Origin: [Clostridium] citroniae WAL-17108
Lineage (GTDB): Bacteria; Bacillota; Clostridia; Lachnospirales; Lachnospiraceae
Assembly (NCBI RefSeq): GCF_000233455.1
Contig: NZ_JH376421.1
Location: 516,073 to 580,072 of the forward strand
Length of the DNA: 64,000 nt
Direction of reading: 5' to 3'
The notes under the pieces were generated by a model. It worked only from the letters and a program-made list of their open reading frames with translations. It was not told the DNA's origin and did not search any database. The translations under genes were made by a program, and so were the position numbers. This document shows, in pieces, positions 16,927 through 26,100 of this stretch (its first letter is position 1; every line of letters begins with the position of its first letter).

Positions 16927-17469
16927 TTAAGGCGCAGGGGCTGTTATCTCCATAGTGTCTGGATGGATCAGAGTGATTACTTTTCCCTGATGCAAGGCAT
17001 AGTTGACTGTCTGTGATGTACCTGAGCGCAGCTTTTTCTGATTATCAAACACACCGATAAGGTACTCTGCATGATCGACCATATAGTAATTCCTTTTTTT
17101 ATAACTGGAAACATCCGCAGAATGTGAAATAACAATGGAATCGTTTGCGTTTTGGATCAGCTTTTTCAATCTATGTCTACTCTGATCCGGCCATTTAGAG
17201 TCATAACCGATGAAGGGAACTACAACGACAATTTTAATATCTTCGTATCCCGTTTGTGCCCTCAATGTCAGCAGCTGTTCTCCAGCCCACATATCCACAC
17301 CAAGAGCACCGCCGACAAAAAAAGTACGGACAAATTTCTCGTCATGAAGTATCCGAAACTGCTCCAGGAGACATTCTTTTAATTTTTGGCATAGGGGATC
17401 TTCCTCATTATATCCAAAGCAAAATCTTGTTGGTCGGTGGCCGGTAATGGCGCAGGCATACTGATTCAT
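16927..17469 (-). CDS. SLOG-superfamily protein (DUF1273/YpsA-like)
   Basis: 180 residues from ATG 17469, with AAGGGTG six bases upstream; a GTG three codons earlier overlaps that site. The opening C-A-I-T-G-H-R-P-T-R-F, then F-V-G-G-A-L-G-V-D-M-W-A-G-E, V-V-V-P-F and the later R-N-Y-Y-M-V-D-H-A are hallmarks of the SLOG/DUF1273 Rossmann fold, which binds nucleotide-derived ligands. Relatives are used in stress response and as sensors in some phage-defence systems. It is divergent from the regulator at 17627. The AT-rich composition differs from flanking genes. Confidence 0.8.
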   Translation of the reverse strand: MNQYACAITGHRPTRFCFGYNEEDPLCQKLKECLLEQFRILHDEKFVRTFFVGGALGVDMWAGEQLLTLRAQTGYEDIKIVVVVPFIGYDSKWPDQSRHRLKKLIQNANDSIVISHSADVSSYKKRNYYMVDHAEYLIGVFDNQKKLRSGTSQTVNYALHQGKVITLIHPDTMEITAPAP

Positions 17470-17626
17470 ATAAATCACCCTTGATAACTGCCTTGATTAC
17501 GCATATAAAGCAAAAATAACGCAAATAATAATGCGTATAAAGGTTGTATTATAAAATTATAACACAATACATACGAAGTATCAAGAATTGCTTTCTGCTA
17601 TGCTAAAAGAGCAGAGAGGTGAGCGT

Positions 17627-17941
17627 ATGGACGAAGAATTTATCCGCAATCGGATCACAGAATTGCGATTGAAAAAAGGTGTTTCAGAATATCAGATGAG
17701 CATGGAGTTAGGGCAGAACAGAAGCTATATTCAGGCGATTTCCTCTGGGCGTTCTATGCCGTCTATGAAGCAGTTCCTCAACATCTGTGAGTATTTTGAA
17801 ATCACACCGCTTCAATTTTTTGATGCACAGGAAAATAACCCTCAGCTTATCAAGAAGGCTTTGGACGGAATGAGAAAGATGTCAGATGACGATTTGATTA
17901 TGCTGATTGGTTTTATAAGTCGCTTAAACACAGAAAACTAA
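17627..17941 (+). CDS. Xre-type helix-turn-helix regulator
   Basis: 104 residues from ATG 17627 (AGAGAGGTGAG upstream). The HTH spans about residues 5-60: I-T-E-L-R-L-K-K-G-V-S-E-Y-Q-M-S-M-E-L-G, then S-Y-I-Q-A-I-S-S-G and F-L-N-I-C-E-Y-F. A helical tail follows. This HTH type is common next to ICE relaxase modules. It is the only plus-strand gene in this part and diverges from the SLOG-like gene, with shared control from the 157-base spacer likely. Confidence 0.8.
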   Translation: MDEEFIRNRITELRLKKGVSEYQMSMELGQNRSYIQAISSGRSMPSMKQFLNICEYFEITPLQFFDAQENNPQLIKKALDGMRKMSDDDLIMLIGFISRLNTEN

Positions 17942-17977
17942 CGATAGGAGGCAGTAAGCGTCCCGTCGTTAGTTTTT
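17936..17977 (+). terminator. Intrinsic terminator of the Xre-type regulator
   Basis: AACTAACGA (17936-17944) pairs perfectly with TCGTTAGTT (17966-17974), followed by TTTTTCATTTT. The stem begins inside the stop codon of the regulator gene. Confidence 0.75.
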
Positions 17978-18000
17978 CATTTTATGCGCAGCATATTGTG

Positions 18001-18115
18001 GCAAGCAATGCTTGTGGCTATCCATTTCGCCACAAACTGCTTGTTGAGGGCAGTGCCCCCAAGCCCCTTTGAACACAGAATTTCATTCTGTGGCTGCGCG
18101 TTCTACGAACGCTTT
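18001..18115. other. Candidate oriT of the ICE (hairpin cluster beside the relaxase gene)
   Basis: The stretch downstream of the relaxase holds four inverted repeats in a row: TTGTGGC/GCCACAA (18012-18018, 18029-18035), GGGCA/TGCCC around 18048-18058, CACAGAAT/ATTCTGTG (18074-18081, 18085-18092) and GCGTTC/GAACGC (18098-18103, 18107-18112). Read on the minus strand, 18063-18040 is CTTGGGGGCACT followed by GCCCTCAACAAG. A near match lies beside the second relaxase at 52820-52844. Shared motif plus hairpins beside relaxase genes suggests transfer origins; not proven. Confidence 0.4.
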
Positions 18116-18129
18116 TGACCAGGACCAGC

Positions 18130-19542
18130 TTATCGCTGGCCGTGGTCTTTTTCTTTTTCAACATCCTGTTCTACCTCCATTTTCAGCACTCGATCCACAT
18201 TGGCCTTTGCCGTTAAAAGCTCCCGCATTTCCTCACGGGAACGCCGGTACTCGGCATAGGTCTTTTTCTTTTCTTCCAGCAATTTCGCGTACTCCGTCTG
18301 TAACTCTTTGACCTTGGGCAGCTTCTTGACGCCCATCTCATCAAAGGCATTCTTAGCAGCCTGGTGGAGCAGAATTTCTTCCTCATGTTCCTCCCGGAAT
18401 TTCTTAGAGTAGCCTGCCTTGCGGTATGCCACATAGACCTCACGGGTCTTGGCATAATTTACAATGTGAGTACGCAGAACAGCAATCTCTGCCATGCGCT
18501 TTTCAGCCGCTTTGATCTGCGCCGAAAGCTCATTGTGATGTGCCGTGGCAGCCGCAGCCTTTTCTTCCAAAACCGCATACTCCAGCAGGTTATTCTCTGA
18601 CAAGTAATTCATGGTCTGCGCCATCTGCTTGAGGTTGAACACCTTGGCCCATCGAGCATAGCCAGCACCTTTTCCAGCCTGCAATTTTGCCTGAATGTCC
18701 ACCAGCAGATTGACCTTCTGCGTCTCTGCCTGTGTAACTATTTTCTTTCGTGGGGTATGCGCTTTCTTCCCGGAGAGAACCGCCTGCAAATCATCTAATC
18801 CATATCCTTCGCCCAGGCTGTCCATTCGGGCGGCTTTCTCCCAGCCGGGGAGTTTCAAACGATACGATTTTCCGCGCTTTGATACTTCACAGCCGGACTC
18901 TTTTAGCAGCTTCAGCAGTTCCTCAAAATTAGCAGGACTTTGTGATAATGCGTTGTCAATCGCTACACGCAGCAGCTCTCGGTGAGAGGGCTTTGCCTGA
19001 TCGCCCAGCCACTTGTTATAGCTCTTTCCGTGAGGTTTCGGATTCTCCACAATGGATAGTCCGTTTTCAACGCAGATGGTGTCACTTAACTGTCGGACTG
19101 CCTTGGTGCTGCCCCAAAAGTTTCGGAATTTCCGGTCATATTCTAAGCTGACCGATGACCAGATAATGTGATTGTGAATGTGCGACTTGTCTATGTGGGT
19201 GCAGACCACAAAGGCATGATTGCCCTTGGTGAATCGCTTGGCAAATTCCACACCCAGCCGATTGGCTTCCTCCGGTGTGATCTCACCGGGGCGGAACGAC
19301 TGGCGCACATGATAGGCGATCACATCATCCGCACCTCGCACTCGTCCGGTCGCGGCAAGGTACTGCCGCTTTGCCAGAAGGAACTCTGCATCCGCAGTCC
19401 TGCTGTCACACGCATAGCCGGTAATGAGCCTGCCATTATCTGTTTTTTTGGGATTGGCCACATAGTCGATGATGTCACTGATCGCCCGACTTTCTGTGCG
19501 GCCCTTGCCGACATGAAGCGGCATGATTCTTGTGGTTGCCAT
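18130..19542 (-). CDS. MobA/MobL-type relaxase of the ICE
   Basis: 470 residues, start with AAGGAGG. The N-terminal relaxase domain (about 1-260) begins A-T-T-R-I-M-P-L-H-V-G-K-G and carries the metal-binding motif H-I-D-K-S-H-I-H-N-H-I (about residues 116-126), plus the F-A-K-R-F-T helix before it. The C-terminal 200 residues form a long lysine- and glutamate-rich coiled coil. It should nick oriT and pilot the strand through the T4SS encoded downstream. The candidate oriT directly follows the gene. Confidence 0.85.
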   Translation of the reverse strand: MATTRIMPLHVGKGRTESRAISDIIDYVANPKKTDNGRLITGYACDSRTADAEFLLAKRQYLAATGRVRGADDVIAYHVRQSFRPGEITPEEANRLGVEFAKRFTKGNHAFVVCTHIDKSHIHNHIIWSSVSLEYDRKFRNFWGSTKAVRQLSDTICVENGLSIVENPKPHGKSYNKWLGDQAKPSHRELLRVAIDNALSQSPANFEELLKLLKESGCEVSKRGKSYRLKLPGWEKAARMDSLGEGYGLDDLQAVLSGKKAHTPRKKIVTQAETQKVNLLVDIQAKLQAGKGAGYARWAKVFNLKQMAQTMNYLSENNLLEYAVLEEKAAAATAHHNELSAQIKAAEKRMAEIAVLRTHIVNYAKTREVYVAYRKAGYSKKFREEHEEEILLHQAAKNAFDEMGVKKLPKVKELQTEYAKLLEEKKKTYAEYRRSREEMRELLTAKANVDRVLKMEVEQDVEKEKDHGQR

Positions 19543-19560
19543 AGGTCAGACCTCCTTCCC

Positions 19561-19590
19561 GAAAAGAAAACGGCCTGCCATAGCAGACCG
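19561..19590 (-). terminator. Terminator of the AbiE operon
   Basis: On the minus strand a CGGtCTGC/GCAGgCCG stem with a TATG loop is followed by TTTTCTTTTC, just downstream of the third gene of the AbiE operon and ahead of the relaxase ribosome site. Confidence 0.6.
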
Positions 19591-19596
19591 CTTTCA

Positions 19597-19923
19597 CTAT
19601 TCTATAAAACTTTCTTCATCGAAAAAATTGAACTCATCATCTTCTAAGTGTCTTGGTGGAAATCTCATTTCATATTGCTCTTGCGCCAATGCACGGACAT
19701 CAGGCCGCCTATTCTTTAGTCGATTTTTCAGCCAGGACAACTGCTCTTTCGATAGCCTCCATGGAAGATTCAAAAGACGATTCAGTGTCATCAGTTCAGC
19801 CTGCTTTTCTGCTGGTAGCGAAGCACAGGATTTACAAATGTGGGATGCATGACCTTTGCCTGAAAAATTTTCGTTGGCTTTGTATTCACCACAAACTTTA
19901 CAATAGTGTCCATGCTTTTTCAT
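19597..19923 (-). CDS. Zinc-motif protein coupled to AbiE
   Basis: 108 residues; its ATG overlaps the TGA of the AbiEii gene (ATGA). The N-terminus has C-K-V-C-G-E-Y-K-A-N-E-N-F and then C-K-S-C, two CxxC pairs as in HNH-like or zinc-ribbon proteins. The rest is helical (R-L-S-K-E-Q-L-S-W-L-K-N-R-L-K) with an acidic end. I know of no defined third component of AbiE systems, so this may be an accessory regulator or an unrelated passenger. Confidence 0.65.
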   Translation of the reverse strand: MKKHGHYCKVCGEYKANENFSGKGHASHICKSCASLPAEKQAELMTLNRLLNLPWRLSKEQLSWLKNRLKNRRPDVRALAQEQYEMRFPPRHLEDDEFNFFDEESFIE

Positions 19924-20774
19924 AAGCTGATGCCCTTCTCACAAAGAACATATAACCTGCGAATTGCTTTCATAATCACATCCCATTCCAAATCAGAAGC
20001 ATAAGAAAACTTTTTACGGTATGCCTCCCAAAGTTTTTGCATAACCGAATCATTTTCCACTTCGTCAAAAACTTCTTCAGCCTGGTTAAGATACTTCTCC
20101 GATCCCCGTTTATGAGCAGTTGCCAGAAGCGCATCATGTAAAATTTTCGGGTTCAGCGTGGTTCCATGCAGCTGTTCTAAAATGTAAATATCGTAGAAAT
20201 CTCTCATGCGGGTATTGGTTGTGGTTCTAGTAATAATGGTTTCCAGTTTTTCTGCCAGCACAGTTTCTAAATTATAAGCCCAAATATCAATGGAGCGATC
20301 TTCCAGCATAAGTTTGAATGAATACCGAACCTCTCTTGGAGTGATTGCATCTCCCGTAGAAATATCAATTTTCAAAGGGGTCACTACACCATCGAATGTT
20401 GTACTCATGCTGACACGAATCCCCGGATACTCTGCTTCATCCATAATCTCCGAAATACTTTTCAGCTGAAATTTAACACCATCATCAATCGGAACAGTTA
20501 CGATTGATGAAATTAGATTCTCAATATCCTCCACATTAACATTAGCTCCTTTTATGGTTGCATCCAAATCCATCGTAGAGCGGGCATCCAATCCAACCAT
20601 AGCCGCTACCAACATACCACCCTTCAAGATAAACTTATCACGATACTCAGAAAGAGAAATACGCTCCAAAAAACGCTCCATCATGTAGTTCCTCATTAAA
20701 ATCTGAGCATCTGCGGATTTTTCTCTGGAAAGGTTTCGTATTAAATCTTTAAGCTGTCTTGCTGTTTTTATCAT
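19920..20774 (-). CDS. abiEii: AbiEii-type nucleotidyltransferase toxin
   Basis: 284 residues, overlapping the antitoxin gene by four bases. It shows the AbiEii/AbiGii pattern: F-I-L-K-G-G-M-L-V (about 47-55), R-S-T-M-D-L-D-A-T-I (about 65-74, the catalytic DxD-like site), and L-E-T-V-L-A-E-K-L-E-T-I-I with M-R-D-F-Y-D-I-Y downstream, all expected of this nucleotidyltransferase fold. AbiE systems are type IV toxin-antitoxin modules that protect against phage and stabilise mobile elements; relatives such as MenT modify tRNA ends. Confidence 0.85.
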   Translation of the reverse strand: MIKTARQLKDLIRNLSREKSADAQILMRNYMMERFLERISLSEYRDKFILKGGMLVAAMVGLDARSTMDLDATIKGANVNVEDIENLISSIVTVPIDDGVKFQLKSISEIMDEAEYPGIRVSMSTTFDGVVTPLKIDISTGDAITPREVRYSFKLMLEDRSIDIWAYNLETVLAEKLETIITRTTTNTRMRDFYDIYILEQLHGTTLNPKILHDALLATAHKRGSEKYLNQAEEVFDEVENDSVMQKLWEAYRKKFSYASDLEWDVIMKAIRRLYVLCEKGISL

Positions 20775-21367
20775 AAAAGTACCTCCAAATACTGTCGTAA
20801 AATTTTTTCCACCTTGAACATCCCAGCATATTGCATTAAAGCTCGCAGGTTCTTATCTTTTCTACGGGCATACGCTTTCAGTGCTCCCTGAAAGGTCTGA
20901 ATTTCAATTCTGCTACGGCTTCTGAGCAAATCACAGATTGTTCGCTCCATATCATAAACCGGCACAGTATGCCCGAACGGAGTTTTCGCTGTTGTAAGTC
21001 CTACATCATGTAAGTCTGCTTTAATCGTAAAAACTTGAATGCCTTCTGCTTTCATTTTGCTTGGATTGCATCCAGTTTTGACCGTAACTGTATATTCTAT
21101 TGGTTCACGATCTGTCAGATCGTGAAAAAATAAAGCTGTTTCATGTGAAAATACTGCTTGTTCAAATCGCAAATGAAGCAGATACATGGCATCCACCCAG
21201 GAATCTTTGGACAGATAAATCCCATGTGCGACTCTATCCAAATCTCGTGAACGCACATAATCATAAAATACCGGCTTTGAAATTCCAGAAGATACGACCT
21301 GCGATGTTCGCAGCATTCCTTCTTGTTCTGTTAGCATCTGATCCAGCTGTTCAAATTGTCCCATCAT
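20771..21367 (-). CDS. abiEi: AbiEi-type antitoxin and autoregulator
   Basis: 198 residues. A winged-helix N-terminus (L-R-T-S-Q-V-V-S-S-G-I-S-K-P-V-F-Y-D-Y) is followed by the AbiEi core R-V-A-H-G-I-Y-L, then A-V-F-S-H-E-T-A-L-F-F-H-D-L and D-M-E-R-T-I-C-D-L-L-R. In characterised systems AbiEi represses its own promoter by binding inverted repeats; such a repeat overlaps the -10 here (21383-21406). Either ATG at 21367 or 21364 could be used. Confidence 0.85.
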   Translation of the reverse strand: MMGQFEQLDQMLTEQEGMLRTSQVVSSGISKPVFYDYVRSRDLDRVAHGIYLSKDSWVDAMYLLHLRFEQAVFSHETALFFHDLTDREPIEYTVTVKTGCNPSKMKAEGIQVFTIKADLHDVGLTTAKTPFGHTVPVYDMERTICDLLRSRSRIEIQTFQGALKAYARRKDKNLRALMQYAGMFKVEKILRQYLEVLL

Positions 21368-21382
21368 ATCACTTCCTTTCGC

Positions 21383-21417
21383 ACTAATATTATACGCGAT
21401 ATTAGTTCAAAAGTAAA
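21383..21417 (-). promoter_or_regulatory. AbiE promoter with overlapping operator palindrome
   Basis: ACTAATAT (21383-21390) and ATATTAGT (21399-21406) form a perfect 8-bp inverted repeat with an 8-base centre. On the minus strand TATAAT (21394-21389) lies within it, and TTTACT (21417-21412) is 17 bases upstream. A repressor bound here would block the promoter, as known for AbiEi. Confidence 0.65.
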
Positions 21418-21488
21418 GTCGTGGATATATAGTTTCTCTTTCCAAATTTAACAGACGGTGTCTGGCATTTTTATGGTTTTGCGTATTT

Positions 21489-21788
21489 TTATCCATAAAC
21501 CAACTCCTGAATTGCAAATTTCAAACTCTGCACCTTACCCATCAGCCAGATTGCAGCCAACGGCAGCCCCATAGGGCTAATCAAAAATGCCATAACCAGC
21601 AAAATCACACCATTCTGCGGGGAATAGGTAAGCAGCACAGCCACACCAAGCAGAGCAATCACGGTACTGAACAGGCCGAGCACCAGACCGGATATGTAGA
21701 TCAGCCCTGTGCAGAGCCAGACAAAAAGTGTCAGAACCAAAATGACCGGTGCAGTTATAATCATCAAAAGCCCTTTCAAAATCTTCAT
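21489..21788 (-). CDS. CD1845-type ICE membrane protein
   Basis: 99 residues, start with AAGGAGGAA. Three hydrophobic segments (about 5-25, 30-52, 60-84) leave only short loops. Similar small proteins lie between MobC and defence or regulatory genes in Tn1549-like ICEs and are annotated as CD1845 family. Role unknown. Confidence 0.6.
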   Translation of the reverse strand: MKILKGLLMIITAPVILVLTLFVWLCTGLIYISGLVLGLFSTVIALLGVAVLLTYSPQNGVILLVMAFLISPMGLPLAAIWLMGKVQSLKFAIQELVYG

Positions 21789-21870
21789 GTCATTTCCTCC
21801 TTGCAGCGTTCTTGGTATCTTTTCTAATCATATTATCCGGCATGGGCAGGCAAAAGACAAGGATACCGAT

Positions 21871-21923
21871 AAAAAGAAAAAGCGGAGAGAGGAGCAGCGA
21901 AGTAATGCCGTTCCTCCCTCCGC
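21871..21923 (-). terminator. Strong terminator after mobC
   Basis: GCGGAGAGAGGA (21882-21893) pairs with TCCTCCCTCCGC (21912-21923) with one mismatch. On the minus strand the stem is followed by TTTTTCTTTTT, ending the transcript that carries the helicase-DUF3849-MobC genes. Confidence 0.75.
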
Positions 21924-21943
21924 AAATGGAGTATCTATCCCCG

Positions 21944-22282
21944 TTATAAAAGTTTGGAAAGCTGGGTAAGGATTTCCTTTACGCCCTCCCATAACTGTTC
22001 CTGCCGCTGGGATATATCCTCCAAGTCAGCATCATAAACCCGCCCAGTCTCATGCACTTTACGGGTCAGCTGGTTTAAGTTGTTGCTGCTTCGGCGCATC
22101 AGGGAAACAAGCTCCTTCAGCTCCGGCAGCTCCAGCTTGACTACATACCCATCCAGCGCCATTTTTCTTAGATAGGCTTCACGGTTGGAGGTTCCAAACT
22201 GAGACATTTTTTGCTCAATCACAGCAAGCTCCTCCGCTGAAACTCTAAAGTTTAATTGCATATCCCGCTTACGCTTTGCCAT
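21944..22282 (-). CDS. mobC: MobC-type relaxosome protein of the ICE
   Basis: 112 residues. A ribbon-helix-helix-like start (M-Q-L-N-F-R-V-S-A-E-E-L-A-V-I-E-Q-K-M) is followed by A-Y-L-R-K-M-A-L-D-G-Y and the MobC signature R-R-S-S-N-N-L-N-Q-L-T-R-K-V. MobC proteins help relaxases open oriT. It begins two bases after the DUF3849 gene and is followed by a strong terminator. Confidence 0.8.
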   Translation of the reverse strand: MAKRKRDMQLNFRVSAEELAVIEQKMSQFGTSNREAYLRKMALDGYVVKLELPELKELVSLMRRSSNNLNQLTRKVHETGRVYDADLEDISQRQEQLWEGVKEILTQLSKLL

Positions 22283-22284
22283 AG

Positions 22285-23103
22285 TTATCGCTCCGGCTCC
22301 CGTTTCTTTGAGGCGGCGGGCTTATGGGCCGGCAGCTCCTGTTTGAGCTTATCCCGTACTGAGGGACGGGACGGTTGCAGTTTTTCTCCCTGAGTACGGC
22401 TACGCTGCTGTTCTTCACGCACCAGATCAATAAAGCCATCCAGTACAGCAGGGTGGCTGTTCAGGACATAACCACAACGGACGGTTTCGGGGTTCTCGTT
22501 GGGAATGGTCTTAGCCCATTCCTTATTGCGTCGGGAGTAGCGCCCATCCCAGTCCTGAAGCTGGACGGTGTTGGCCAGAACCAAAGCCACACGCTCCATG
22601 CCATAGGTCTCGATCACACCCTTTGCCGCATCGTGACTGAGATACATTCCGTCGAAGTGTTCCCGCACCGCCGCTTCAATGGACTCCTTGCATTGGAGAT
22701 TTACATTGTTGAAAGCTCGGTACTGCTCCAGCTCCCCATGTTCTCTCGCATAGGCGGCAGAGTGGGGATAGACCGGTGTTGTTCGCAGTTCCTCTTTAGC
22801 TCTGCACACATCATTGGCACGGTTCTCAATGCTGTCCCGGATCACATCCATGTGGCCGGTCTCCAGCTTTTCAAAATAGCGGTACACATCCGCCAGCGGC
22901 GAGGGAGATTCCAAAAGCGCCTCTGCCTGGGCATCGGTCAGCTCCAGTTCCTCCATCGCCATCACGATGTCCTCACGGATGGTGTACTCATAGGTGTGGT
23001 GCAGAATTTCTTCCGGGGGCTGGCTTTTCAGCCAGTCCCTGTATTTGTCCTGCTCAGCGGCCATCTTTTCATAAAGGGCCATATTCAAATCGTTGGTATT
23101 CAT
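22285..23103 (-). CDS. DUF3848/DUF3849-family ICE protein
   Basis: 272 residues from ATG 23103 with AGGAGGTG upstream. An N-terminal helical domain (L-Y-E-K-M-A-A-E-Q-D-K-Y, T-Y-E-Y-T-I-R-E-D-I-V) precedes the DUF3849 core: P-V-Y-P-H-S-A-A-Y-A-R-E-H-G-E, Y-L-S-H-D-A-A-K-G-V-I and the W-D-G-R-Y-S-R-R-N-K-E-W-A motif. These proteins accompany the large helicase in Tn1549-like ICEs; the function is not established. The C-terminal tail is basic and proline-rich, like that of the helicase. Confidence 0.75.
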   Translation of the reverse strand: MNTNDLNMALYEKMAAEQDKYRDWLKSQPPEEILHHTYEYTIREDIVMAMEELELTDAQAEALLESPSPLADVYRYFEKLETGHMDVIRDSIENRANDVCRAKEELRTTPVYPHSAAYAREHGELEQYRAFNNVNLQCKESIEAAVREHFDGMYLSHDAAKGVIETYGMERVALVLANTVQLQDWDGRYSRRNKEWAKTIPNENPETVRCGYVLNSHPAVLDGFIDLVREEQQRSRTQGEKLQPSRPSVRDKLKQELPAHKPAASKKREPER

Positions 23104-23104
23104 G

Positions 23105-26100
23105 TTATCGCACCTCCTCATGTTGTTTTGGTTTCTTGTCAGTACTGCGGGGCGGCACCGGGCGTTTCAGATGATCCAATACCGAAGGCCGTGTGCTTTT
23201 GGCAACGACAGCTTCATCGTGTGCCGGTCCCTTTCCGTCGATGTTGAGCAGGGTATCCAGCTCCACCAGACGGGCGTTTTTGCTTCTCAGTTCTTCTTCA
23301 TAAAGGAATGGCTTTCCAACTTCCTCCTTTGCGGCAGCCTGCTGCTGACAAAGGTTATCCAGCTGGGCCTTTGCCGCCTCCAGACGCTGTGGCATCTGGG
23401 CGAGGGCATTGTCGATGCGGGTAAGATTTCCGCGAGGGTCTGTACCAAGGGTTGCCCTGTGGGTCATCTGGCCTTTCAACAGGAGCGTATATTCCTGTTT
23501 CCAAGCGGAAAATTCCACGGACATGGCATAGCCCCGGTAGCTGCCGATCTGTACCGGATCGGAGGTTTTGACCTCCTTGCAGGCATCCAAAAGGGCAGCA
23601 CCGGCGTTCTCCTTATCGGTCAGCAGATCTCCACGGATCTCCATACCGGCAAAGCCGTCCTCCGGGTGCGGGTGAGCTGCCAAAACCTCCAGATCAGATT
23701 CAAAGCCCTTGATAAAGCCCTTGTGCTTTTCAATCTCCTCCGGGAAGTATTTGAGCAGCTGGTCCTCCAGACGATACTGCTTGCTCTGGTGGTCGGCTTT
23801 CATCAGCTTCAGGCGGGATACTTCCACATCCAAATCCATACGCTCTTTGATACGGGGGTCTCCGGCGCACAGAGCCTTGATCTCGGCAAAACTGAGGGCG
23901 GTTTCATCCACATCATCGCAGGAGCGCACCGGCGATTTAGAAGTCATGATCTGGGAAATGAATTTCTGCTTATTCTCCACCGTCTGCCAGAGGTATGCGT
24001 CAAAGGTTCCTTCGGTCACATAGCGGTACACATGGACAAGGGGATTCTGGTTGCCTTGGCGCTCGATACGGCCCTTGCGCTGGGCGAGGTCTCCGGGTCT
24101 CCACGGACAATCCAGATCATGAAGTGCCACCAGACGGTCCTGCACATTGGTGCCTGCGCCCATCTTGGCAGTGCTGCCCATAAGTACACGCACCTGACCG
24201 GTACGAACTTTGGAGAACAGCTCCTTTTTCCGCACTTCGGTATTGGCTTCATGGATAAAAGCGATCTGGTCGGCAGGCATCCCCTGGACAATGAGTTTCT
24301 GACGAATATCGTCATATACCGTAAATGCCGGTTCCTGCTCCGGCAGAGGCACAGCGCCTTCCAATGCGTGAAGCAGTGGATTATCCAGTGTTTTCGCCGC
24401 CTTGCTTGCAGGAGCTTTTGCCTGTGGTGTAGAAATGTCGCAAAACACCAGCTGGGTCAGCTTGTCAGCTTCGCCATCCCGCCAGATCTGCATGATGTTC
24501 TCTACGCACTGATTGACCTTTGTGCCGGGTTCATCTGGGAGCATCTGGTTGACGATCCTCTGGTCAAGCCCCAGCTTACGGCCATCCGAGGTAATTTTGA
24601 GCATATTGTCCTCTGATGGGTCAACGCTGCCGCTGTGTACCTGCGATGCGCGCTCCGAAAGGGCCTTGACCATTTCCTGCTGATGTTCAGTAGGCTGTGC
24701 CACGATGTTGTGGTATTCCACTTCCGGGGTAGGGAGATTTAACTGATCAGCAGTCTTAATGTCGGCCACTTCTTTGAACAGGTTCATCAGCTCAGGCAGG
24801 TTAAAGAACTTGCTGAATCTCGTTCTTGCCCGGTAGCCGGTTCCCTCCGGTGCCAGCTCCAATGCTGTGACGGTCTCCCCAAATCGGGAAGCCCAGCAGT
24901 CGAAGTGGGTCATGTTCAGCTCTTGCAGGCGTTCATACTGAAGGTAACGCTGCATGGTGTAAAGCTCGGTCATGGAGTTGCTGACCGGGGTTCCGGTGGC
25001 AAAAATCACGCCACGGTTTCCGGTGATCTCATCCATATAGCGGCACTTGGCAAACATATCGGAGGATTTCTGCGCGTCCGATGTGGATAAGCCTGCCACA
25101 TTCCGCATTTTTGTGTATAGAAACAGGTTTTTATAGTTGTGGGCCTCGTCCACGAACAGCCGGTCCACACCCAGCTGCTCGAAGGTTACCACATCGTCTT
25201 TTCGCCCCTCGGCTTGCAGCTTTTCCAGTCTGGCCTCCAACGATTTCTTGGTACGCTCCAGCTGCTTGACGGTAAAACGCTCGCCGCCACTGGCCTGCAC
25301 CTCTGCGATTCCCTCGGTGATCTCGTCGATCTGTTCATAGAGAAGCCGTTCTTGACGCTCCCGGCTGATGGGGATACGCTCAAACTGGCTGTGTCCCATG
25401 ATGATGGCATCGTAGTCACCGGTCGCGATACGGGCGCAGAACTTCTTGCGGTTATGGGTCTCAAAGTCCTTTTTGGTTGTGACAAGGATATTTGCGGAGG
25501 GATAGAGGCGCAGAAACTCCGACGCCCACTGCTCGGTCAGGTGGTTTGGAACCACAAAAAGAGATTTCTGGCACAAGCCCAGGCGTTTGGCTTCCATAGC
25601 AGCAGCTACCATCTCAAATGTTTTGCCCGCTCCCACCTCGTGCGCCAACAGGGTATTACCGCCATACAGCACATGGGCGATAGCGCTTTTCTGATGTTCC
25701 CGCAGGGTAATGGCCGGGTTCATGCCGCCAAAGGTAATGTGGCTGCCATCATACTCACGGGGACGGGTGGAGTTCATTTCTTCGTTGTACTGGCGCACCA
25801 GAGTCTGGCGGCGCTCCGGATCTTTCCAGATCCAGTCCTTGAAGGCTTCCCGGATAGCCTGCTGCTTTTGGGCAGCCAGAGTGGTCTCCTTGGCGTTCAG
25901 CACGCGGCGCTCTTTTCCGTCTGCATCCTCAATGGTGTCATAAATTCGCACATCACGCAGGTTTAAGCTGTCCTCCAAGATCTTGTAGGCATTGGCACGG
26001 CTGGTTCCATAGGTGGTATAAGCTGCCACATCGTTGTAGGATACAGAAGATTTCCCCTTGATCTGCCATTCAGCGGTAAAGGACGAATAGTTGACCTCGA

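Noticed and set aside
23093-24616. 507-codon plus-strand frame opposite the helicase gene
   Set aside because: It is a mirror of the highly biased helicase coding sequence; no ribosome site and no recognisable protein features.
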